From Planctomycetota bacterium (GTDB lineage Bacteria; Planctomycetota; Phycisphaerae; Phycisphaerales; Phycisphaeraceae): a stretch of DNA of 64,000 nt. The translations under genes and the position numbers were made by a program. The stretch lies in contig CP066225.1 of assembly GCA_016350165.1 (NCBI GenBank), forward strand, positions 372,001-436,000, read 5' to 3'. Shown one piece after another: positions 9,859 through 19,216 of this stretch. The notes below the pieces were generated by a model. It ran no database searches, was not told where the DNA came from, and worked only from the letters and a program-made list of their open reading frames with translations. The first letter of the stretch is position 1. Each line of letters opens with the position of its first letter.

Positions 9859-10191
9859 ATGATGACGCTTGCTGAAACCGGACTTCAATACCCCGTACTG
9901 GCTCACTTCCTGACCACCGGCGCGATCCTCTTCGCACTCGGCATGATCGGGTTCCTGACACGACGTAACCTCATCATCGTTTTCCTTTGCACGGAAATGA
10001 TGTTCCAAGGCGTCGTCGTCACACTCGTAGGACTCAGCAAGTACCACATGAACGTCACTGGCCAAACCTTTGTGATCTTCGTGCTCACAATCGCTGCTTG
10101 TGAAGCAGCCCTCGCCTTAGGCCTCGTCGTTCTCATGTTCCGACGCAAACGCACTCTCGACTCCCTCTCATGGTCCCAGCTCTCCGGCTGA
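9859..10191 (+). CDS. nuoK: NADH-quinone oxidoreductase subunit K
   Basis: Small membrane subunit of complex I (ND4L homologue), part of the proton path near the quinone site. 110 residues with three membrane segments (about 14-32, 37-60, 68-92). The conserved glutamates expected in helices 2 and 3 appear in CTEMMFQG and in AACEAALALGL. Length is near the family norm of 100. It lies 74 nt after nuoJ and 103 nt before nuoL, which is loose spacing for genes that usually overlap. Confidence 0.93.
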   Translation: MMTLAETGLQYPVLAHFLTTGAILFALGMIGFLTRRNLIIVFLCTEMMFQGVVVTLVGLSKYHMNVTGQTFVIFVLTIAACEAALALGLVVLMFRRKRTLDSLSWSQLSG

Positions 10192-10294
10192 TCCTCCCCT
10201 ACACCGCAGCGTCACTCACTCACATTCCTCATTCACACATGCACACACACCATCTGCTATTAAACAAACCTCCAACATATAACGGTTTGAACAA

Positions 10295-12451
10295 ATGACC
10301 CTTGACTTCGATTACGCAAAATTCATTCCTTGGTTCCCAGCAATTGGCGTCATTATCTGCTTTATTTGCTGCATGAAACCAGCCCTCCGCAAACTCGCAG
10401 GCCCTGCTTGCGTGCTCTCAATCCTTGCGTCCTTCATCGCTGCTTGCATGGCATACTCTTATGTTCCAGGCGTCCCCGGCTCAACCGCTGCCGGTGAAGG
10501 CAACTTCGCAATCTCTCACCTATTCAACTGGATCAATATCGGTGACCCCGAAAAAGGTGGCTTCGTTGCCAACTTCTCATACTTCTTTGATCCACTCACC
10601 ATGATCATGCTATTCGTCGTCACAGGCATCGGCACACTCATCGCGACTTACGCAATGGGTTACATGCACGGCGAACGTGGCTACGCTCGCTTCTTTGCTG
10701 GCGTCGCGCTCTTCATCTTCTCCATGACCAACCTCGTCATGGGCGACAACCTCCTCGTCCTATATCTCGGCTGGGAAGGTGTCGGTATCTGTTCATACCT
10801 ACTCATTGGCTACTACTACGACAAACCAATCGCTGTCGAAGCAGCTAAAAAAGCCTTCATCGTCAACCGTATCGGTGACCTCGGTTTCGCGCTTGGCATC
10901 TTCCTCACATACATGACCTTCGGCTCAATCGAATACAAAGTCATCATTCCTGCTGCACAAGAACTTCTCGCACACGGTGCAGAACACGCAGTTGCCCTCA
11001 CCCCAGCAGTCAAAGCGGCTGTCGCTCAAGCACACAGCGTCTCACCTTCATACCTCGCATGGATTCCATTCCTCCTCATGCTCGGTGCCTTCGGCAAATC
11101 AGCCCAGCTTCCACTCTTCGTCTGGCTCCCAGACGCGATGGCTGGCCCGACACCTGTCTCCGCACTCGTTCACGCTGCGACAATGGTCACATCTGGTGTC
11201 TACATGATTGCTCGCCTCACACCAATCTTCCAGCTCTCTGAATACGCACTCCCAGTCGTCGCCGTCATCGGCGGCATCACATGCCTCTTCGCTGGTACCA
11301 TCGCCCTCACAAACAACGACCTCAAAGGTGTCTTCGCCTATTCCACGGTGTCCCAGCTTGGATACATGTTTATCGGCGTAGCCGTCATCTCCGTCGGCGG
11401 CGTCTTCCACCTCACCACACACGCTTTCTTCAAAGCTCTCCTCTTCCTCACCGCTGGTTCAGTCATGCACGCTCTCGCAGGCAACCTCGACATCAGAACC
11501 ATGTCCGGCATGCGTAAGAAAATGCCCGTCACATGTTGGCTCATGTTCTTCGGCTGCCTCGCTCTCGCCGGCTTCCCATTCACGGCTGGTTACTACTCCA
11601 AAGACCTCCTCCTTGGTGATGCTATTGTCAAAGGCACCATCGGCAACGTACCACATGCAAACTGGTACCTCGTCGCTGGCATCCTCGGCATCATCACCGC
11701 TTTCATCACTGCCTTCTACACCTTCCGTCTCTGGTTCAAAGTCTTCATGGGACCAACCAGTTGGGAAATGGGTACCGACGAAGGTCACGAACCTGTTGAC
11801 GATATGGAAGTCATCACTGACGCCGTTGCAAAAGAAGCTGAAGAAGCCGACCCTCATCACACCCATCATCATGGCCCACACGAAATGCCAATGTGGCCAA
11901 TGAACCTGCCACTCATTCCACTCGCACTCGGTGCTGCTGTCCTCGGCATGATTGCTGTTGGTGGCCTCGGCCTCATTGCTCCTAAGTGGATTGAAAGTAT
12001 GCTCTTCAACTCAACACAGTTTGCAGCTTTCCATCCTGAGCACAGTGCAGCAACTGATGCAACTCACCACACCGTTGAGTTCATCTCAGGCTCACTAGCA
12101 GTCCTCGGCATCGCACTCGCTTTCGTCTTCCATTGCTGGAAACGTGAATGGGTCGCAGTCGTATGCAAACCAATCAAACCAGCCATCAACATCCTCGTTG
12201 GCAAGTACTATGTCGACGAACTCTACGAACTACTCATCCGTCGTCCGCTTCACACCTTCGGCCGCGTACTCTTCGTCTTCGACGACTACGTACTCGCAGG
12301 CCTCGTGAACTTTGCTAGCTTCATCCCACGCCTCGCTGGTTGGGCCGCTCGCCCAACTCAAAACGGCGTCCTCCAAAAATACGGTGTTGGTATGGGCCTC
12401 GGCCTCGCCATCACACTTCTCATCGTCTTCTATGCATGGCTCGCAGCCTGA
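10295..12451 (+). CDS. nuoL: NADH-quinone oxidoreductase subunit L
   Basis: The distal antiporter-like proton-pumping subunit of complex I (ND5 homologue). 718 residues with many membrane helices. The conserved core includes LYLGWEGVGICSYLLIGYYY (quinol oxidoreductase family block, with the key Glu), FGKSAQLPLFVWLPDAMAGP with the pumping Lys, and ALVHAATMVTSGVYMIAR. A His-rich, acidic loop around residues 505-530 (HHTHHHGPH) precedes the C-terminal helices, including the region expected to form the long lateral helix. No Shine-Dalgarno is evident before ATG 10295. Confidence 0.95.
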   Translation: MTLDFDYAKFIPWFPAIGVIICFICCMKPALRKLAGPACVLSILASFIAACMAYSYVPGVPGSTAAGEGNFAISHLFNWINIGDPEKGGFVANFSYFFDPLTMIMLFVVTGIGTLIATYAMGYMHGERGYARFFAGVALFIFSMTNLVMGDNLLVLYLGWEGVGICSYLLIGYYYDKPIAVEAAKKAFIVNRIGDLGFALGIFLTYMTFGSIEYKVIIPAAQELLAHGAEHAVALTPAVKAAVAQAHSVSPSYLAWIPFLLMLGAFGKSAQLPLFVWLPDAMAGPTPVSALVHAATMVTSGVYMIARLTPIFQLSEYALPVVAVIGGITCLFAGTIALTNNDLKGVFAYSTVSQLGYMFIGVAVISVGGVFHLTTHAFFKALLFLTAGSVMHALAGNLDIRTMSGMRKKMPVTCWLMFFGCLALAGFPFTAGYYSKDLLLGDAIVKGTIGNVPHANWYLVAGILGIITAFITAFYTFRLWFKVFMGPTSWEMGTDEGHEPVDDMEVITDAVAKEAEEADPHHTHHHGPHEMPMWPMNLPLIPLALGAAVLGMIAVGGLGLIAPKWIESMLFNSTQFAAFHPEHSAATDATHHTVEFISGSLAVLGIALAFVFHCWKREWVAVVCKPIKPAINILVGKYYVDELYELLIRRPLHTFGRVLFVFDDYVLAGLVNFASFIPRLAGWAARPTQNGVLQKYGVGMGLGLAITLLIVFYAWLAA

Positions 12452-12584
12452 TCTAACCCCTAATTAGACACCCCTGCCCCACGTTAGTTAAGACACGCAT
12501 AACCTCAAACACTCACCTAAACTTTTAAATTCGATTAACCACGCTGATATGTGTCAGCGCTCACACAGTAAAGAGCAAAACGAA

Positions 12585-14240
12585 ATGACCCTCGAAACAC
12601 TGCTCATCCCGGCCATGGTGCTTGTCCCCGCGATCTTCGCATTTGTGCTGTTGATCCCCGGCAAGGTCTTCGACTTCAAGAAGAACATCGTCGCCTTCTC
12701 CTTCGTCGGCACCCTATTCTCCTTCATCATCTCACTGTTCATCGCTTTCAATTTCAATTGGGGCGAACCAGTCATGCAGATGCAAGGGGCTATACCATGG
12801 GTTCCTGACTTCGGCCTCACCTTCTCTTGGGGCATCGACTCCATCTCACTCTGGCTAATCCTCCTTACAACCTTCCTCATGCCACTCATCATCATCGGCT
12901 CGTACTCATCATTCGAAGGACGCGAACGTGAGTTCTTCTTTTGGATGCTCGTCCTCGAAACCGCAATGATCGGCACATTCGTTGCCACCGACATCATCTT
13001 CTTCTACATCTGCTTCGAATTTACACTCGTTCCACTCTTCTTCCTCATCGGCGTCTTCGGCGGTGAAAACCGTCTCAAAGCCGCTCGCATCTTCTTCCTC
13101 TACACATTCACAGGCTCCATGCTCACATTCGCTGCGATCCTCTTCGTAGCTTGGACATACTCCACCACACATGCCGGCGTCTGGACCTTCCAAATCACTG
13201 AACTCTACGCAGCCGCCCAATCAATGCCGCTGCATCATCAGGGCCTCGTCCTTGCCGGCCTCCTTGCTGGCTTCGCTGTCAAAGTCCCACTCTTCCCAGT
13301 TCACACCTGGCTACCATTGGCTCACACCGAAGCTCCAACCGCAGGCTCAGTCATCCTGGCTGGAGTCCTCCTCAAGCTCGGCACCTACGGCATCCTTCGC
13401 TTTGCCCTCCCAATGACTCCTGAAGCCATCATCGCATTCGCGCCATACGTTGGCAGCCTAGCTGTCGCAGGCGTCCTCTACGCTGCTCTCGTTTGCTGGG
13501 TGCAGACTGACGTCAAGAAGCTCATCGCTTACTCATCTGTCTCCCACCTTGGCTTCTGTGTCCTTGGACTCTTCTCATTCGACAGCAACAACATGGGCTC
13601 CATCGGTGCCGTCATGTACATGGTCAACCACGGCCTCTCTACCGGTGCTCTCTTCCTCTGCATCGGCATGATCTACGAACGCTTCCACACACGTGAAATG
13701 GCCAAGATGTCCGGCCTCGGCCGTGCTATGCCGATCTGGGGCTTCTTCATGGTCTTCTTCACCGCTTCATCCGTCGGCCTCCCAGGCCTCAACGGTTTCG
13801 TCGGTGAATTCCTCACACTCATCGGCTCATTCGTCTCTCCATACACTCTCGGTTGGCAGTTCGCTGCACCAGCCGCCGCTGGCATGATCTTCGCCGCTAT
13901 CTACCTCTTCTACATGCTTGGTAAGGTCGTATGGGGCCCACTCAAGATCCCACACGTTCATGGCCACACCGCCGACTGGAAGCCTTCTGACCTCAACGCT
14001 CGTGAAATCTCAATACTCGTTCCAATTGCCATCGTCTGTGTATGGCTCGGCTTCAACCCAAATCCACTCCTGAACTCACTCGAGAAACCAATCGCACAAC
14101 TCTCTGCACCAACCAATAGCATTATCGATGCACAGAAGGAAGCAACTCTCAAGGCTACCACACCCGCTCACGTAGAAGCTGACATCAGCCTCGAACCACA
14201 GGCAAAAGCATGGGAATCAAAAGTTCTCATCGCTAACTAA
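12585..14240 (+). CDS. nuoM: NADH-quinone oxidoreductase subunit M
   Basis: Antiporter-like membrane subunit of complex I (ND4 homologue). About 551 residues with roughly 14 helices. The conserved FYICFEFTLVPLFFLIGVFG block carries the essential Glu; KVPLFPVHTWLPLAHTEAPT carries the conserved Lys and proton-path residues; LIAYSSVSHLGFCVLG is a further family block. I start at ATG 12585, where the hydrophobic N-terminal helix begins as in its paralogues; the frame also has ATG 12549, which would add 12 polar residues. No clear Shine-Dalgarno at either. Confidence 0.94.
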   Translation: MTLETLLIPAMVLVPAIFAFVLLIPGKVFDFKKNIVAFSFVGTLFSFIISLFIAFNFNWGEPVMQMQGAIPWVPDFGLTFSWGIDSISLWLILLTTFLMPLIIIGSYSSFEGREREFFFWMLVLETAMIGTFVATDIIFFYICFEFTLVPLFFLIGVFGGENRLKAARIFFLYTFTGSMLTFAAILFVAWTYSTTHAGVWTFQITELYAAAQSMPLHHQGLVLAGLLAGFAVKVPLFPVHTWLPLAHTEAPTAGSVILAGVLLKLGTYGILRFALPMTPEAIIAFAPYVGSLAVAGVLYAALVCWVQTDVKKLIAYSSVSHLGFCVLGLFSFDSNNMGSIGAVMYMVNHGLSTGALFLCIGMIYERFHTREMAKMSGLGRAMPIWGFFMVFFTASSVGLPGLNGFVGEFLTLIGSFVSPYTLGWQFAAPAAAGMIFAAIYLFYMLGKVVWGPLKIPHVHGHTADWKPSDLNAREISILVPIAIVCVWLGFNPNPLLNSLEKPIAQLSAPTNSIIDAQKEATLKATTPAHVEADISLEPQAKAWESKVLIAN

Positions 14241-14321
14241 TACAGAATTCAACACCCAACCCCTCATTACCTCACCACCACTAGCACTAGTCACTAACAC
14301 TAGCACTAAAGAATAAAAACA

Positions 14322-16022
14322 ATGATCGATATCATGACCACATTAATGACGCTTGCCCAAGCCGCTCCTGAAGCTGCCAAAGCGACGAACGTCATCACCG
14401 AACACCTTGGCAACCTCATCCCTGAGCTCATCCTCCTCACCGGTGGCGTACTCTGTCTCATGACAGGCCTTGGCCGCGAAGAAGGTACACGCAAAGCTAC
14501 TGCATGGATCGCTGGCGCCTCTCTCCTACTCGCGATCATCTTCATCCCAAATATCCACACCATCACCAAGGGCTTCTACACAAAAGAAATCCTCGACATG
14601 AGTGGTTTCATCAAACTCGCTGCATGCTCCATCGGCTTCCTCCTTCTACTCGTCAGTGCAGCCGTTCCAGACCTGCTCCCACAAACAAAAGAAGCTGAAA
14701 AAGCATCAAAATTCGATCCCGGTAACATCTTCCGTGGCGAATACTTTGCATTCTTCCTCTTCTCTCTCGTAGGCCTCATGCTCACCGCCGGTGCCAAAGA
14801 CCTCATTTGGCTCTTCCTCGCTCTCGAACTGACCTCACTCCCAACCTATGTCATGGTTGCCTCGGCCCGTAAGAACATCGCAGCACAAGAAGCTGGCGTA
14901 AAATACTTCTTCCTCGGCGCACTCTCTGCAGCCATCTTCCTCTACGGCTTCGCTCTCATCTACGGTGCGACCGGCCATACAGACCTTACCGAAATCAAAA
15001 ACGTCATCGCCGCACAGAATCTCGCCAACGGCGAACTCTCAGGCATGCTCATCACCGGCCTCGTACTCACCATCCTCGGCTTCTGCTTCAAGATCGCCGC
15101 ATTCCCTATGCACTACTACGCTGCTGACGTCTACCAAGGCGCTTCATCAGCAGTCACTGCTTTCCTCGCATTCGTCCCCAAAGCCGCTGGTTTCGCTGCA
15201 CTCATCATCATCCTCAGCACCGTCGGCTGGATCTACGGCCCCGAAAAGAATCACCTCCCTGAAATCCTCGAAATCCTGCTCTGGGTTATCGCTGTCGCTT
15301 CCATGTTCCTTGGCAACGTCCTTGGCATGATCCAGAAATCAGTCAAGCGTGCACTCGCATACTCCTCCGTCGCTCACTCAGGCTACATGGTCATTGGCCT
15401 CCTCGTTGGCATACCTGCCGTAGCATCTGACTCAGCAATCGGTAACGGTATCGCTGCCATCATCTTCTACCTCTTCGCCTACGGCCTCGCTTCCGTCGGC
15501 TCCTTCGGCATCCTCGCTTGTGTTCGCAACGAAAAAGGTGAAGAAGTCGATTCATACGACGAAATCGCTGGCCTCTTCAAAAACCACAAAGTCATCGCAG
15601 CAATACTCGCTCTCTCAGTCTTCTCACTCCTCGGCATGCCACCGCTCATGGGCTTCCTTGGCAAGATCTACATCTTCGGCTCAGCTTTCCAAGCTGGATT
15701 CATTTGGCTTGTCATCATCGCCGTCATCAACTCAGCTATCTCAGGTGCTTACTACCTCCGCATCGCAAATGCAGCCTTCTTCGGCAAACCAGCTGAAGGT
15801 ATCACAGCAACCAACACACCAGGCCGCCTCACCGGCGCCTTCATCGGTGCAGTTGCAACACTCGTACTCGGCTTCACCGGCGGCTTCCTTGTTGACACTG
15901 CAAGCCATGCAGCTGAAAAGCCACCAGTGCTGAGAGATGACGAAAGCAAAGATAAAGCCGCAGCATTCGACATCAACCTCGAACCGCAAGCTGCGTTAAA
16001 CAAAGACATCTACGCTCAATAA
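14322..16022 (+). CDS. nuoN: NADH-quinone oxidoreductase subunit N
   Basis: Third antiporter-like subunit of complex I (ND2 homologue). 566 residues with multiple membrane helices. Family blocks: LIWLFLALELTSLPTYVMVA (with the conserved Glu), FKIAAFPMHYYAADVYQGAS (with the Lys and a PMHYYAADVY variant of the usual PFHxWxPDVY), and KRALAYSSVAHSGYMVIGLL. Last gene of the nuoJKLMN row, 81 nt after nuoM, followed by a terminator. The short acidic C-terminal tail is not part of the usual core. Confidence 0.94.
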   Translation: MIDIMTTLMTLAQAAPEAAKATNVITEHLGNLIPELILLTGGVLCLMTGLGREEGTRKATAWIAGASLLLAIIFIPNIHTITKGFYTKEILDMSGFIKLAACSIGFLLLLVSAAVPDLLPQTKEAEKASKFDPGNIFRGEYFAFFLFSLVGLMLTAGAKDLIWLFLALELTSLPTYVMVASARKNIAAQEAGVKYFFLGALSAAIFLYGFALIYGATGHTDLTEIKNVIAAQNLANGELSGMLITGLVLTILGFCFKIAAFPMHYYAADVYQGASSAVTAFLAFVPKAAGFAALIIILSTVGWIYGPEKNHLPEILEILLWVIAVASMFLGNVLGMIQKSVKRALAYSSVAHSGYMVIGLLVGIPAVASDSAIGNGIAAIIFYLFAYGLASVGSFGILACVRNEKGEEVDSYDEIAGLFKNHKVIAAILALSVFSLLGMPPLMGFLGKIYIFGSAFQAGFIWLVIIAVINSAISGAYYLRIANAAFFGKPAEGITATNTPGRLTGAFIGAVATLVLGFTGGFLVDTASHAAEKPPVLRDDESKDKAAAFDINLEPQAALNKDIYAQ

Positions 16023-16048
16023 ACATCAATCAAACAATAACAGAACTG

Positions 16049-16081
16049 CAAGGCTCACTTCACCGTGAGTCTTGTTTTTTA
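16049..16081 (+). terminator. intrinsic terminator of the nuoJ-N row
   Basis: 10-bp stem (16049-16058 with 16065-16074, one G-T pair), 6-nt loop, then seven T. The stop codon of the convergent TetR gene lies in the loop, so the two units overlap at their ends. Confidence 0.9.
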
Positions 16082-16650
16082 TCACCATCTAAATATGCGG
16101 CAATACACCTCTCACCAATCCGCTTTGCTATCTCCCCCGCCCCAACGTTCTGCGACACATGTGCAGTCACAATCGCACCTTCTATCAGCAAATGCAATTC
16201 ATTCGCCAACCCATTTGGATTATCCGCACCAGCTTCCTTCGATAACTTGTAGATGTATCGCCACAACATATGTTTAAAATCTTTACAAATATTACGGATC
16301 GTCTGATCTTCCTGTGCATACTCACCCATCGCATTGATAAAAATACACCCATAAAAACGATCGCTATGCATCCATTCATCTGTAATATCAAACATCGCCA
16401 TCAATCGTTCGCGTGGTGTTCGCCCCGACTTCTCAATCATGTTCATGTAATAATTTCGAAACGTACTATCGTACTTTCTAAGCGCCGCATAGATAAGTTC
16501 TTCCTTCGAATGAAAATGCTGATACATCGTCTTCTTGGAAACACCAGCTTCATTCAATATCCGATCAATCCCAGTACTATGGAATCCCGATTCTTGAAAT
16601 AACCCAAGTGCTGTATCAACCAGATGCTCACGCCGACTAAGCTGTGTCAT
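16060..16650 (-). CDS. TetR/AcrR family transcriptional regulator, divergent from the YHS gene
   Basis: A 196-residue regulator with the TetR DNA-binding domain at the N-terminus (about 8-55): LVDTALGLFQESGFHSTGID then EAGVSKKTMYQHFHSKEELI. The C-terminal domain (EWMHSDRFYGCIFINAM and onward) resembles the AcrR/YcdC-like regulators that often respond to small lipophilic or electrophilic compounds. The start at 16650 is chosen because AAGGAG at 16657-16662 on the minus strand lies 6 nt upstream; the open frame to 16683 is less likely. It is divergent from the tandem YHS gene, and matching operator-like sequences lie near both, so it probably controls itself and the YHS gene. Confidence 0.9.
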   Translation of the reverse strand: MTQLSRREHLVDTALGLFQESGFHSTGIDRILNEAGVSKKTMYQHFHSKEELIYAALRKYDSTFRNYYMNMIEKSGRTPRERLMAMFDITDEWMHSDRFYGCIFINAMGEYAQEDQTIRNICKDFKHMLWRYIYKLSKEAGADNPNGLANELHLLIEGAIVTAHVSQNVGAGEIAKRIGERCIAAYLDGDKKQDSR

Positions 16651-16667
16651 GATTGTCTCCTTTCGAG

Positions 16668-16681
16668 AAACAGATCGGTTC
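16668..16681 (-). promoter_or_regulatory. operator-like motif next to the TetR gene
   Basis: On the minus strand reads GAACCGATCTGTTT. The 11-mer AACCGATCTGT recurs in inverted orientation at 16845-16858. It is an imperfect palindrome centred on GATC and sits just upstream of the TetR gene's Shine-Dalgarno, where binding would give autorepression. Confidence 0.5.
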
Positions 16682-16844
16682 ACATCAATACACTAGGCAC
16701 GCAACTCCCCAAAAGTCACATCACCTAAATCTTTATTTTCTACCAAATCGGCTTTTTCGCCCTCTACGCTAACAGCCGGTAATGTTTCACCCTAATAATC
16801 TTGATCCTCTAACTCCCCATGCCTAGAGTTTGCTGCAAATTGGG

Positions 16845-16858
16845 AAACCGATCTGTCT
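16845..16858 (+). promoter_or_regulatory. second operator-like motif, on the YHS side
   Basis: Reads AAACCGATCTGTCT and shares AACCGATCTGT with the site at 16668-16681, on the opposite strand. It lies about 140 nt upstream of the YHS start, a reasonable promoter distance. The paired arrangement suggests control of both divergent genes by one regulator. Confidence 0.5.
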
Positions 16859-16997
16859 CCCAAAATGCGAAAAGAAAGAAAAACGGATTTATGCGATTAC
16901 GTAGGAAGCTGGAGGTTGAATTTACCTTCCCTGATATCAAGGATTCTGCCTTAACCAAACAATCCATGGCAGAAAACAAACTTGAAAGGACACAGCC

Positions 16998-17804
16998 ATG
17001 AAAACGCTACGTATTACCATGATCGCATACGCAATACTCGCAATTGCATCCCTCGCCATCGCTCGTGAGGACGAACCCATCAGCACCGTCGGTGCAGAAG
17101 GCTACGACCTTGTCTCATATCACAACGGCAACCCACTCAAAGGCAACGGCAACCACGTCGCTGAATACAACGGCATCACATACGTCTTCTCAAACGATGA
17201 CAATCGTGATCAGTTCCAAAACAGCCCTGATCGTTATCTCCCTCAATTCGGTGGTTATTGCGCATACGGTGTCGCCAGTGGCTACAAAGTCGTTGCTGAT
17301 CCAACTGTTTGGAAAATTGTTGATGACAAGCTCTACTTCAACTTCAACAAACAAGTACAAAGCGAATGGGTACAGAAACTAGATAAAAACATTCAACAAG
17401 CAGACAAAAACTGGGAAAATCTCAAAGACAAAGGTGCTCCAATCTCACTCGTCGGTGACCAGGGTTACGACCTCGTCTCATACCACACTGGCAAACCACA
17501 GCACGGCTCAACCGAGTACCACACCAACTACAAAGGCATCACATACCTCTTCACGACCAACGCAAACAAACAAACCTTTGTTAATGATCCAGAAAAATAT
17601 CTTCCTGCCTATGGCGGCTACTGCGCCTACGGCATCTCAGTCGGCCAAAAGTTTGTCGCTGACCCAACCGTATGGGAAGTCGTAGATGGCAAACTTTACC
17701 TCAACCTGGACAAGAAAATTCAAAACATCTGGTCCAAAGATATTCCAGGAAACATTCAAAAAGCTAACACAGAGTGGAATCAAATAAGTGAACAGTCAAT
17801 GTAA
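16998..17804 (+). CDS. exported protein with two tandem YHS-like domains
   Basis: A 268-residue protein with a cleavable-looking signal peptide (residues 1-22, ending AIA). Two homologous domains follow, about 30-135 and 148-255. Each carries GYDLVSYH, a G-rich loop, Y.GITY.F, DP or SP-D-RYLP, GGYCAYG and ADPTVW..VD.KLY. The YHS fold is known from metal-handling and redox-linked proteins; the single Cys in each GGYCAYG is the obvious candidate functional residue, but no activity can be assigned. AAAGGA lies 10 nt before ATG 16998. It is divergent from a TetR gene and probably under its control. Tandem duplication within one chain is the notable feature. Confidence 0.85.
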   Translation: MKTLRITMIAYAILAIASLAIAREDEPISTVGAEGYDLVSYHNGNPLKGNGNHVAEYNGITYVFSNDDNRDQFQNSPDRYLPQFGGYCAYGVASGYKVVADPTVWKIVDDKLYFNFNKQVQSEWVQKLDKNIQQADKNWENLKDKGAPISLVGDQGYDLVSYHTGKPQHGSTEYHTNYKGITYLFTTNANKQTFVNDPEKYLPAYGGYCAYGISVGQKFVADPTVWEVVDGKLYLNLDKKIQNIWSKDIPGNIQKANTEWNQISEQSM

Positions 17805-18315
17805 GTCGTTCACGATATTAGTTAACCATGCTGCTACCCAAACATACATACACTAATACATCCCCAATGCTGTGAAAGCTTGTAACATGGACCTGTACTG
17901 ATTAATTCAGTGCAGGTCTTTTCATTTCAAGCACACCAACCAAACGCCATATTTCATGCCGAAAATTAACCTATAAAAAGGCATGCCGCATTTTTGATCC
18001 ACTCTCGCAATCTGCAACACCATGGTACGATCGGGCTAGGGCTTCCCATATTTACCACCCTTTAAATATACAAATGACACATTATTTTCGCATAAAAGTC
18101 ATAAACCTCATCTATGTCATTTCTTTTTTCAGCATATGTACCACCTGTGCTGGATAAACCAAAAATCCCCTACCTAGTATCTGCCACATTCGGTGATTCA
18201 TAATGGTGATCTATTTACAGCATCGGCCACCATAAATTCAGGAAGAAAAAATACGTCATGGATAGGAAGACGCAAGTGGCCAGACGATGTGCACCAGCAT
18301 CTAAGGAGCCGTTTT
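17805..18315. other. non-coding stretch between the YHS gene and an exported protein gene
   Basis: Holds the YHS-gene terminator (17890-17922) and then about 390 AT-rich bases with no gene. The promoter of the following gene is presumably here, but I could not fix it. Confidence 0.5.
17890..17922 (+). terminator. intrinsic terminator after the YHS gene
   Basis: 12-bp stem (17890-17901 with 17907-17918, one T-G pair), TTAAT loop, then TTTTC. Confidence 0.82.
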
Positions 18316-19023
18316 ATGAAACGCCTATTCTTTCTCACCGTTGCATCAACATCACTCGCCTTCACGGCCGCCAGCCTTGAAGCTGCGCCCGTCACATTTG
18401 AAGCCCGTGGTGTTATCTCCGGCGTTGAAGTATTTGGTTCACCCTCACGCAACGTACTTTCTGCAGGCGACGGCGTACGTGTCCAATTCACATACGACCT
18501 CGATTCACGAAACATCCAAACATTTAACAACGGTGATGTGCAAACTGTAAACAACGCCATTACGTCTGTCGTCTATCTCGATGACAACGATAATGTCCTG
18601 CATACCATCGACAACCTGCCAAACACAATCACGCAGTCAAACAACTTCGTCAGTCCAAATAACGGCCGTACATACGATGCCTTTGGCTTGAACCTCAACG
18701 CCTCACCTAACCCAAGACTGCGTTCTGGCACCGGTGAATTCGCTCAGATTAACTTCTTCTTAAATGCTGACACATTCGGCACAAACTCCGAATTCGGTCT
18801 GCCTGTAGACGTTAACCTAGATGGTGGATTTACAAGTGCACGTACAAGTTTCCTCGGCGACAATGGTGAAACCATTCGTTATAACTTCGACTTCTTCACC
18901 ATCTCAGGCCTCAACTCCGTTAGTAACGGTGATGGCACCCTCGCCGTTCCGACTCCTACTGCCTTCGCCGGTGCACTCATGCTCTTGATTCCAATGGCAT
19001 TCAAACGTGGCAAGCACGTATAA
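18316..19023 (+). CDS. exported protein with PEP-CTERM-like (PTP variant) sorting tail
   Basis: A 235-residue protein with signal peptide (residues 1-24, ending LEAAP) and a C-terminal tail of VPTPTA, a hydrophobic helix and a basic end (KRGKH), the tripartite architecture of exosortase substrates with PTP in place of PEP. The middle (about 25-200) is beta-rich and resembles exported proteins with repeated asparagine and glycine; no enzyme motif is seen. AAGGAG 8 nt before ATG 18316 sets the start; the frame extends upstream to 18193 without support. A terminator follows. No exosortase is in the window. Confidence 0.82.
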   Translation: MKRLFFLTVASTSLAFTAASLEAAPVTFEARGVISGVEVFGSPSRNVLSAGDGVRVQFTYDLDSRNIQTFNNGDVQTVNNAITSVVYLDDNDNVLHTIDNLPNTITQSNNFVSPNNGRTYDAFGLNLNASPNPRLRSGTGEFAQINFFLNADTFGTNSEFGLPVDVNLDGGFTSARTSFLGDNGETIRYNFDFFTISGLNSVSNGDGTLAVPTPTAFAGALMLLIPMAFKRGKHV

Positions 19024-19052
19024 CCCACACACGACTTACATCAATCAATTCC

Positions 19053-19084
19053 AACAGCCGCGGCTTTCTAGTCGCGGTTGTTTT
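19053..19084 (+). terminator. intrinsic terminator after the PTP-tailed exported protein
   Basis: 10-bp stem (19053-19062 with 19073-19082, one G-T pair) ending in a short T-run. Confidence 0.82.
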
Positions 19085-19216
19085 CATTTATCACCCTACC
19101 CCACCCTGAGAAGCCTAACTCATATACACAGCTCCCATCATCCAATACAATAACCCTCACGTGAGAAACATGCGTTTGGAGAGACGCAATACTAAAACCA
19201 CAGACAGGGTTTGATC

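Noticed and set aside
16819-17001. 60-codon frame overlapping the YHS start by ATGA
   Set aside because: It spans the operator-like site at 16845-16858, has no family or ribosome site and a composition unlike coding DNA.
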